Shown: positions 39,775 through 50,188 of the stretch, one piece after another
How the letters are laid out: the number at the start of each line of letters is the position of its first letter
Numbering within the stretch: position 1 is the first letter of the stretch
NCBI RefSeq assembly: GCF_001280015.1
Contig: NZ_LGDV01000198.1
Location: 1-64,000 of the forward strand
Origin: Streptomyces sp. MMG1121
GTDB taxonomy: Bacteria > Actinomycetota > Actinomycetes > Streptomycetales > Streptomycetaceae
DNA length: 64,000 nucleotides
Direction: 5' to 3'
Position numbers and translations under genes: made by a program
The notes under the pieces: generated by a model
Told to the model about the DNA's origin: nothing
The model's input: only the letters and a program-made list of their open reading frames with translations
The model's database searches: none

Positions 39775-39790
39775 TGTGCACACCGTCACA
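39775..39790. promoter_or_regulatory. Putative Crp-type operator before the cyclase operon
   Basis: tgtgcacaccgtcaca fits TGTGN-N6-NCACA and contains GTG-N6-GTCAC, the form described for Streptomyces Crp sites (GTG-N6-GNCAC). It is 88 nt upstream of the cyclase start. No clear -10 box follows it. Confidence 0.5.
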
Positions 39791-39877
39791 CTTCGACTGC
39801 GTCATCCGCCCTCACGGCCCTCGCCGTCGCCCCGCCACTCTGCTGCTCTGCACGGCGGAACCCCCCGAGAGGCGACC

Positions 39878-40744
39878 ATGACCGACCCCGTGAGCCGAAC
39901 GATCCTGCTGCTGGACATCGAGAGGTTCAGTGACCGAGACGACGTGGAGCAGGCCTATCTGCGTCGGATGCTCTACGACATCGCCGACCGAGCCCTGGAG
40001 CGCGCGGGCATCGAGGAGACCCGGCGGATGCGGGCCGACCGCGGGGACGCGGTGATGGAGCTCATCGACGCGAACGCCTCGGTCACCGCGCTGCTGCGGG
40101 TCCTGCTCACGGAGGTCCCGGCCGAACTGCGCGCCGTCAACCGCATGGCGTCCCGCTCCGCGCAGATCCGGCTGCGCGGCGTCGTCGCCACCGGCTACGT
40201 CGCCGTCGACGAGCACGACGGCTGGGTCGGCTCCGATCTGAACCACGCCTGCCGCCTGCTCGACGCCGGCCTGCTGCGCCGGGCCCTGCGGGAGCGGCCC
40301 GACGACTTCGCGCTGTGCGTCTCGGACGCCGTGTACGCCGGTGTGGTGCGCCACGACCACCCGGGCATCCCCGCCGCCGACTTCCGCCCGGTGACGGTGG
40401 AGAGCAAGAACGGCGCGCTGAAGGCCTGGCTGCACGGACCGCTGCCGGTCGGCGTCCATCGGCCGGCGGACGAGGACCATGGTGGGACGGGGGAGGTGCC
40501 GGGCGGTTCGGGGGACCGCCCGGCACCGCGGCAGCCCGCGCCCGCCTCCCCCACCGAGTCCGTCGAGAAGGGCCCGGCGCCGGGCCCGGTCGTCCACATC
40601 CAGGGCGGCACCTTCAACGGCGGACTGATCGGCGGCAACCAGTACGGCGGCATCAGCGGCGGCCACTTCACCGGCGACGTCGTCCTCGGCGACGGTGACG
40701 CCCGCGGCGGACGTGAGGGACGGCGGCGGGGTGAGGACGCGTGA
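39878..40744 (+). CDS. Class III nucleotidyl cyclase-like protein with C-terminal Gly-rich motif
   Basis: Likely makes a cyclic nucleotide. The domain covers about 1-188 of 288 residues: TILLLDIERFSD holds metal Asp13, MRADRGDAVMELID holds Asp57, and GSDLNHACRLLDAG keeps Asn122 and Arg126, the transition-state pair of class III cyclases, so it looks catalytically competent. This small stand-alone type is found in actinobacterial conflict systems and resembles Pycsar cyclases; the base it uses cannot be told. A Pro-rich linker leads to residues 246-271 (FNGGLIGG, GGISGGHFTGDV), repeated in the next protein. ATG with GAGAGG upstream; the open frame before it is non-coding in character. Stop overlaps the next start (GTGA). 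Confidence 0.8.
   Translation: MTDPVSRTILLLDIERFSDRDDVEQAYLRRMLYDIADRALERAGIEETRRMRADRGDAVMELIDANASVTALLRVLLTEVPAELRAVNRMASRSAQIRLRGVVATGYVAVDEHDGWVGSDLNHACRLLDAGLLRRALRERPDDFALCVSDAVYAGVVRHDHPGIPAADFRPVTVESKNGALKAWLHGPLPVGVHRPADEDHGGTGEVPGGSGDRPAPRQPAPASPTESVEKGPAPGPVVHIQGGTFNGGLIGGNQYGGISGGHFTGDVVLGDGDARGGREGRRRGEDA
40613..40690 (+). repeat. 78-bp coding repeat, copy 1 (cyclase C-terminus)
   Basis: Encodes residues 246-271 of the cyclase-like protein. It matches 40939-41016 in the same frame with 20 of 26 residues identical (pattern F-x-GGL-x-GG-x-Q-x-GGISGG-x-FTGDV-x-LG), and is similar in DNA. Confidence 0.9.
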
Positions 40745-42933
40745 GCACGCCGGAGGCGCAGGCGCCGCCCCGCCCGGCCACCGCGCCGGCGCCCGACCCG
40801 GCCACGGACGAACCCGGGCCCCCGGAGGACGGCGCGGACGCGCCCGAGGAGCGGGACCAGCCGCAGACCGCCTGGTCGGCGCGGCGCGACCTGGTCGACC
40901 ACAGTCCGCGCACCATGAACGTCGGAGCGCAGGCCCGCTTCAGCGGCGGCCTGCTCGGCGGCGACCAGCACGGCGGGATCAGCGGCGGCCGCTTCACCGG
41001 CGACGTCTTCCTCGGCAGCAAGACGGAGGTCTACCAGCTCGCCGCACCGGGTGCCGCCGCACCGGCCTCCGGCGAGGTGCCCGAGGCCACCCTGAAGGAG
41101 CTGGAGCACGGCTTCGCGGCCGACGAGCAGCTCATGGACCGGCTGCTGCGACGGCTGCGCGAGGACCGGGTCCTGGTGCTGTCCGGCGGCCGGTTCACCG
41201 GCCGCCGCACTGCCGCGCTGATGCTGCTGCGCCGCCTCGGCGCCCTGCCGGTGCGCACCCTGGTCCGCGACACCGCCGCCGCCGGCCTCGCCGAACAGTT
41301 CGGCGGTGAGCAGGGCGAGCAGAAGGCCCGCGGCCATGTGCTCTGCGACCTCGCCCCACGCCGCGACCAGCCGCTGCGCTGGACCCATCTGCTCGCCGCC
41401 CGCGAACGCCTCGCCGAACAGGACGCCTACCTCGTCGTCACCCTCGACCCCGGCGCCGCGCTGGACGACGTCACCCCCGAGGAGTGGCAGCCGCCGGCCG
41501 CCGCCGACGTACTCGCCGCCCGGCTGCGCGCCCGCACCGACGCGGAGGGGGCCGTCGAGCTGCTCGGCCTGCCGCAGGTGGCCGATTTCCTCCAGCACAG
41601 CCACCAGCCGCGCGAGGCCGCCGCGTTCGCCCGGCTGCTCGCCCGGTACGCGGGCGGAGAGGTCGCCGAGGAGGCCGTAGGACAGTTCTCGCTGGTGTCG
41701 CTGGAGAACCAGGTCCAGGAGTGGTTCGAGGCGCGGGAGGCCGCACTCCACCTGCGGGACAAGGCCTTCCTCGTCGCCCTCGCCGCCTTCGACGGCGGGC
41801 CGTACGCGCTCACCGCCGAGCTGAGCGACCTGCTCTACCGCTTCCTGCAGGAGACCGAGAACCCGGCCCGCGTCCCCGAGGTCCCCGTCTTCGGCACGCA
41901 CGTCGGCAAACGGCTGCAACTGGCGCGGGCGCACACGTACTGGGAGCCCGAGCACACCGAGTGGGGCCCGGTCGACCAGCAGAAGGCCGCGTTCCGCGAC
42001 GAGCGCGCCTCCCTGGTGCTGCTGCGCGAGGTGTGGACCGGCCACCCCTCCGCCCGGCCCGCGCTGATCCGCTGGCTGCGCCGGCTCGCGGACGACGGCC
42101 GCCCGCTGGTGCGCACCCGGGCCGCCTCCACCGCGGCGGTCCTCGCCCGCACCGATCTGCCGTCCGCGATGGCACTGGTCATCGAGCCGTGGGGCACCTC
42201 CAAGCGGTACCGGCAGCGGCTCGTGGCGGTCAACGCGCTCGCCCTGTCCCACCTGGTCGGCACGCCCAACATCCCGCGCATCCTCGACACCTGGTGCGAG
42301 GGCGACGACCCGCGGCTGCGCTGGGTGGCCGTACGGGCCTACGGGCTGATCGGGGCCGAGCGCCCGGAACAGGCCCTGGCCGCCCTGCGCGGCGCCGTAC
42401 GACGGCTGTACGAGGACACGCCCGACGACACCGACGGCGCGCTGGCCCGCGAACTGGCCGAGGCCGTCGAGCTGTTGCTGCTGTCGGCGGCGAGCGACCG
42501 CGTCCTCGGCGAGCTGCGCGCCCACATCGACGACGACCGTGCCGTACGCGACCTGACGCTGAGCGGGTTCGTCGGGGCGTGCGAGCACACCGAGGACGAC
42601 GAGCGCTACGGCCGTCCGCTCGTACTCGCCTGGTTCGCCCGCGCGGCAGCCGACGGCGGGGCCGCCGCACAGGGCGTGCCGTTCCTGTGGCGGGCCGCGC
42701 TGGGCCATCTGGGCATCACCCAGCAGGCACTGAAGGTCCTGCGCGCCTGGGTGCTGATCGCCGACCGGTCGACGGCCGTCGAGTGGGCCCTGGCCGCACT
42801 GCTGCCGAGGCTCGTCACCACGGCCACCGAGCACGAGCGGCTGAGCCATCTGCTGCGCACGATGCCGGGCGAGGACGGCACTCCCCCGCCCGAGGTCACG
42901 GCCCGCCTGCTGACCGCACTTCCCATCCTCTGA
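40741..42933 (+). CDS. STAND-like protein with degenerate P-loop and HEAT-like repeats
   Basis: Large cytoplasmic protein of 730 residues. Residues 1-60 are a Pro/Ala/Asp-rich linker; 67-92 repeat the cyclase's Gly-rich motif. A Rossmann-like region follows with VLVLSGGRFTGRRT (144-157), a Walker A whose Lys is Arg, and a hydrophobic strand YLVVTLDPG that could be Walker B. From about 400 to 730 the chain is alpha-helical with HEAT/Armadillo-like pairs (RWLRRLADDGRPLVRTRAAS, LRWVAVRAYGLIGAERPEQA). The GTG start overlaps the cyclase stop. Layout recalls NLR-like sensors: signalling motif, NTPase-like core, superhelical sensor; nucleotide binding is doubtful. Confidence 0.7.
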   Translation: MSTPEAQAPPRPATAPAPDPATDEPGPPEDGADAPEERDQPQTAWSARRDLVDHSPRTMNVGAQARFSGGLLGGDQHGGISGGRFTGDVFLGSKTEVYQLAAPGAAAPASGEVPEATLKELEHGFAADEQLMDRLLRRLREDRVLVLSGGRFTGRRTAALMLLRRLGALPVRTLVRDTAAAGLAEQFGGEQGEQKARGHVLCDLAPRRDQPLRWTHLLAARERLAEQDAYLVVTLDPGAALDDVTPEEWQPPAAADVLAARLRARTDAEGAVELLGLPQVADFLQHSHQPREAAAFARLLARYAGGEVAEEAVGQFSLVSLENQVQEWFEAREAALHLRDKAFLVALAAFDGGPYALTAELSDLLYRFLQETENPARVPEVPVFGTHVGKRLQLARAHTYWEPEHTEWGPVDQQKAAFRDERASLVLLREVWTGHPSARPALIRWLRRLADDGRPLVRTRAASTAAVLARTDLPSAMALVIEPWGTSKRYRQRLVAVNALALSHLVGTPNIPRILDTWCEGDDPRLRWVAVRAYGLIGAERPEQALAALRGAVRRLYEDTPDDTDGALARELAEAVELLLLSAASDRVLGELRAHIDDDRAVRDLTLSGFVGACEHTEDDERYGRPLVLAWFARAAADGGAAAQGVPFLWRAALGHLGITQQALKVLRAWVLIADRSTAVEWALAALLPRLVTTATEHERLSHLLRTMPGEDGTPPPEVTARLLTALPIL
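40939..41016 (+). repeat. 78-bp coding repeat, copy 2 (STAND-like N-terminus)
   Basis: Encodes residues 67-92 of the 730-residue protein (FSGGLLGG, GGISGGRFTGDV). Partner copy at 40613-40690; the copies start 326 bp apart. Confidence 0.9.
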
Positions 42934-42962
42934 CCGATCCCCGGACCCCTGGACGAGACACC

Positions 42963-44411
42963 ATGCCCTCCTTCCGGCAACCCGAGTGGCAGCAGCCCGC
43001 CGACCGGCACACACAGCTGGTCGACCCGGTGCTCACCGTGCGGCAGCTGTCGCGCTTCGAGTTGAACTTCCGATCCCTGGTCCGTATCGACCACGCGCTC
43101 GTCTTCTCCACCGCGAAGGGCTCCTACGAGGCCTATCTGCCGCCGCACCGGCCGACGCGCGCCGAGCTGACGGCCAAGCGCTACTCCGCCGTCTACGAGG
43201 TGGACATGGGCGTCCACCCCTGCACGTCGACGCTCGCGCTGCCGAGCGACAACGACGCCTTCGAGTTCACCGCCGAGGTCGACCTGTCCTGGCAGGTGCT
43301 GGATCCGGCCCGGTTCGTGGCGAGCGGGCACCGGGACGTGCCCGCGCTGGTGCTCGGCGAACTCCAGCAGGCGGCCCGCCCGGTGACCCGGCGTTTCCCG
43401 GTGGCGCGGAGCGCGTCGGCCGAACAGGAGCTGCTCCGGGCGGTGACCGTGCTGGGGCCGCTCGGGGCGACCGCCGGGCTCCAGGTCACCTGGACCCTGC
43501 GGCTCAGGCGCGACCAGGCCGACATCGAGCACCAGCAGCGGCTGCGGTCCATCGACCACTCCGCCACCGAACAGGCCTACGCGGCCCAGCGCGGCATGGA
43601 CGTCGACGTCGAGGTCGACCGCCGGCTGCGCCAGCAGGACGCCCTGCAGATCGAGCGGGCCGTCTCGTACGGCGCCCAGCAGCACGAGCTGCTCCTGCAG
43701 CAGCAGCGCCAGCAGCACGAACTCGCTCTCCAACAGGGCCACCAGCAGGTGGAGTTGCAGCAGATCGAGGCCCAGAAGATCGCGTTCTACCAGTACCACC
43801 TCCAGCAGGGCGGTGTGCACACCTGGGCCCTCCATCTCGCCCAGCACCCGGAGGACTCCCAGCTGGTGATGTCCAGCATGCGCGAGGACCAACTCCGGAT
43901 GATCCAGGCCCAGATGGACCTGGTGAAACAGTTGCTGAGCGGCGACACGGCCGAGAGCTACGAGCTGGAGGGCCCCAAGCAGCTGGCCCTGCGCACGGTC
44001 AGCGACATCCTCAACCAGCGCCTCCCGGGCGTCCCGCAGAACCCGCCCCTGCTGCCCGGGGCGCCGGGCTACGGCCCACCGCCGCAGGCGACTCCACCGG
44101 CACAGGCGCAGGCACAGGCACAGGCACCGGGAGCGATGCCGGTGGAGCCCGCGCCGCAGACGCAGCACCCCGCTCCTCCGGCGGCACCCGCTCCTCCGGC
44201 GCCCGCGAGCCCCCCGGGGATGCCCGGGCCGTACGCCACCCCCGCCTTTCCGCCGCTGCCGCCCCTGCCGCCCCAGCCCGCCTACGCCCCACCGCCCCCG
44301 GCCTGGCAGCCGCCTCCCGGGTACGGCACCACCCCGACGGTGCCGGAACCGGACGGCCCGAAGACGCCGGAGGCACCCGGCGCCGACGACACCGAGGGGA
44401 GCGCTCCATGA
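42963..44411 (+). CDS. SPFH/Band 7-like protein with Gln-rich coiled coil
   Basis: The 482-residue product lacks a membrane helix. Residues about 75-185 (YEVDMGVHPCTSTLALPSDN, TAEVDLSWQVLDPARFVASG) fit the SPFH/Band 7 fold, which oligomerises at membranes. Residues 190-280 form a Gln-rich coil (QQHELLLQQQRQQHELALQQ), 285-355 are helical, and 356-482 are a disordered Pro/Ala/Gln tail. ATG at 42963, 29 nt after the previous stop; its own stop overlaps the next ATG (ATGA), so it is coupled to the membrane protein, and a scaffold for that effector is a reasonable guess. Confidence 0.8.
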   Translation: MPSFRQPEWQQPADRHTQLVDPVLTVRQLSRFELNFRSLVRIDHALVFSTAKGSYEAYLPPHRPTRAELTAKRYSAVYEVDMGVHPCTSTLALPSDNDAFEFTAEVDLSWQVLDPARFVASGHRDVPALVLGELQQAARPVTRRFPVARSASAEQELLRAVTVLGPLGATAGLQVTWTLRLRRDQADIEHQQRLRSIDHSATEQAYAAQRGMDVDVEVDRRLRQQDALQIERAVSYGAQQHELLLQQQRQQHELALQQGHQQVELQQIEAQKIAFYQYHLQQGGVHTWALHLAQHPEDSQLVMSSMREDQLRMIQAQMDLVKQLLSGDTAESYELEGPKQLALRTVSDILNQRLPGVPQNPPLLPGAPGYGPPPQATPPAQAQAQAQAPGAMPVEPAPQTQHPAPPAAPAPPAPASPPGMPGPYATPAFPPLPPLPPQPAYAPPPPAWQPPPGYGTTPTVPEPDGPKTPEAPGADDTEGSAP

Positions 44412-44944
44412 CCGCCACGGATCCGGCACCGTCCCGCACCCCCACCACCTCCGACGCCGCTGCGCAGCTCTGTGCGCGGCTGCTCGCCGAGACGCGGAGC
44501 GAGATCGCGCACGCCGACAGCAAGGCCTCCGTCCTGGTCGCCGCGCTCGGGATGACCGCCGGGGTGTTCAGCGGTCTGCTCGCGGGGCGGAAGTGGACGC
44601 CGTCCGCGCTCTCCGGGCCGGGCACCGTCATGTGGTGGGCCGGGGCCCTCTCGCTGCTGCTCTCGCTGTTCGCCCTGCTGCTCGCCGTACTGCCCCGCTA
44701 CCGGCTGGGCACATGGACGCCCGGGGAACCGCTGTCGTACTTCGGCGACATCCAACAGGCCGTCAGGCAGGGCCGGTTGGACGACGCCCTCGCCGACACC
44801 GAGCGCCGCCCCTCGGTCGCCCTGGCCCGTGCCCTCACCGAGAACAGCCGCATCGCCGCACGCAAACACCAGTGGATCCGCACCGGACTCATCGCCTTCT
44901 GCGCCGGCACGGTCCTGCTGCCCGCATCCCTGCTGATGGGCTGA
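44408..44944 (+). CDS. PycTM-like (Pycsar effector-domain) membrane protein
   Basis: A 178-residue protein with about three membrane helices at 41-59, 75-96 and 158-177. The segment LLAETRSEIAHADSKASVLV (25-44) ending in ADSKAS, followed at once by the first helix, and the C-terminal ARKHQWIRTG before the last helix match the PycTM (DUF5706-type) pattern as I know it. Known PycTM effectors carry a cyclic-nucleotide-binding domain and damage the membrane when activated; this protein has no such domain, only a 60-residue cytoplasmic loop (98-157). ATGA overlap with the SPFH gene. Confidence 0.78.
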   Translation: MTATDPAPSRTPTTSDAAAQLCARLLAETRSEIAHADSKASVLVAALGMTAGVFSGLLAGRKWTPSALSGPGTVMWWAGALSLLLSLFALLLAVLPRYRLGTWTPGEPLSYFGDIQQAVRQGRLDDALADTERRPSVALARALTENSRIAARKHQWIRTGLIAFCAGTVLLPASLLMG

Positions 44945-44996
44945 TCCGCCCCGCCCGCAACCGTCCCCACCGCCTGTGAAGGAACGAACCACTGCC

Positions 44997-46130
44997 ATGA
45001 CCCAGCCACCGCCGGACCGTCCCGAGCCACCACCGCCGTACCCGCAGACGCCTCCGCCGTACCCGCAGACCTCCGCTCCCCCGTACCCGCAGGCGGCACC
45101 GCAGTACCCGCAGGCAGCCCCGGCAGCTCCGCAGTACCCCACGTCGACGCCCCCCGTGCCGCCGGTCCCGGCCCAGCACCCGCACCACATCGACACCGAC
45201 CGGGGCCGGGTCTTCCTCTCCGACAAGCAGCGCCGTACCGATTCCACGGCCGTGGGAAACCTGCTGCTGCACGTGCCCAACTTCCTGTGCAGCCTGTTCG
45301 TCGTCGCCCTGGTCTCGCTGTTCTTCGGCGACCTCGGCTTCGTCGTGGTGCTCGCCTGGCTCGTCAGCGGCGCACTCGTGTTCCACCGGCCCACCGAGAG
45401 CGCCCTCGCGCGCCATATGCTCCGGCTGCGCCACCCCACTCCGCAAGAACGCGCCACGCTCGAACCGGTCTGGCGTGAGGTCACGGCCCGCGCCGGAATC
45501 GAGGGCCGTACCTACGAGTTGTGGGTGGAGGACAGCGACAGCCTGAACGCGGTCGCGGCCGCCGGCCACATCGTCGGCGTCACCCGCTTCGCCATGAACC
45601 AGCTGCCCAACGGCGAACTGGCCGCCGTCATGGCGCACGAGCTGGGCCACCATGTCGGCGGCCACGCCTGGTCCTCGCTGCTCGGTTACTGGTACGCCCT
45701 GCCCGGCCGGGTCGCCTGGCGGGTACTGAAGGCCTGCTCCGGCCTGATGTTCAAGGTGTCGCGCGCCTTCGGCTGCTTCGGCGTCGGCTTCCTCGTACTG
45801 ACCGTCGGCGCCGTCGCGCTGGCCACGGTCACCACGTTCTACGGCCTGCCGCTGCTGATCCTGGCCGTGCCGTACGCCCTGGCCGCCGTGGGCCGCCAGT
45901 CCGAGCTGCGGGCCGACGAGCACGCCGCCGCGCTGGGCTTCGCCCCCATGCTGGCGGCCGTACTCGACAAGATGCACCGGCAGGAGCAGTGGGAGCGGGC
46001 CCAGCTGGCCGCGCGCAGCGGTGGACGGCCGGCCGAGGAGAGCGCACTGGCCCGGCTGCTGTCGTCCCACCCCGACCACTGCACGCGGCTGCACCGTCTG
46101 CAGCCGTACCTCCAGCCACCGAGCAGCTGA
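44997..46130 (+). CDS. M48-family membrane metalloprotease
   Basis: A 377-residue zinc protease related to HtpX. Residues 1-60 are a Tyr/Pro/Gln-rich disordered tail with PYPQ repeats; two helices lie at about 93-128. The catalytic MAHELGHH gives His214, Glu215 and His218, and SELRADEHA supplies the third ligand near Glu303. A further pair of helices lies at about 244-295, between the HExxH and the Glu, as in HtpX. ATG at 44997 is chosen with GAAGGA 13 nt upstream; a GTG seven codons earlier is possible. Last gene of the island, 52 nt after the PycTM-like gene. Confidence 0.85.
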   Translation: MTQPPPDRPEPPPPYPQTPPPYPQTSAPPYPQAAPQYPQAAPAAPQYPTSTPPVPPVPAQHPHHIDTDRGRVFLSDKQRRTDSTAVGNLLLHVPNFLCSLFVVALVSLFFGDLGFVVVLAWLVSGALVFHRPTESALARHMLRLRHPTPQERATLEPVWREVTARAGIEGRTYELWVEDSDSLNAVAAAGHIVGVTRFAMNQLPNGELAAVMAHELGHHVGGHAWSSLLGYWYALPGRVAWRVLKACSGLMFKVSRAFGCFGVGFLVLTVGAVALATVTTFYGLPLLILAVPYALAAVGRQSELRADEHAAALGFAPMLAAVLDKMHRQEQWERAQLAARSGGRPAEESALARLLSSHPDHCTRLHRLQPYLQPPSS

Positions 46131-46138
46131 ACATGCCG

Positions 46139-46174
46139 AAGGGCGGCCACCCCGCAGTGGGAGTGGCCGCCCTT
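46139..46174. terminator. Bidirectional terminator between the island and rpoC
   Basis: Arms aagggcggccac (46139-46150) and gtggccgccctt (46163-46174) are exact complements over a 12-nt loop, 8 nt after the M48 stop and 12 nt before the rpoC stop. Confidence 0.85.
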
Positions 46175-46186
46175 CATGCTGCTCGC

Positions 46187-50086
<3,900 letters not shown>

Positions 50087-50188
50087 TATGCGTCAATCCC
50101 TCTCAGGGTCGAAAGTCTGTGGTCTGAAACGGGGGCCTGGGGGTCGGCGGGGGCCACGCACGGTGGCGAGGCCCCTGCCGGACTCCCG

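Larger units (their letters stand above)
39238..39877. other. 640-bp gap of degenerate GC-rich repeats without genes
   Basis: No convincing gene. Reading frames here give low-complexity Gly/Pro/Arg/Ala peptides with no start signals. Units related to gccgcccgaggggtgac recur at about 39225, 39251, 39397, 39452 and 39590, the first overlapping the crp stop codon. A short tandem array lies at 39271-39351 and a Crp-type site at 39775-39790. Confidence 0.6.

Noticed and set aside
39470..39877. Upstream in-frame extension of the cyclase by 136 codons
   Set aside because: Translates to Arg/Pro/Ala low complexity across decayed repeats; ATG at 39878 has a good ribosome site and starts the domain.
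41484..42962. Start of the SPFH gene further upstream in its open frame
   Set aside because: The extension overlaps the STAND-like gene out of frame and reads as Arg/Pro shadow; ATG at 42963 begins normal sequence.
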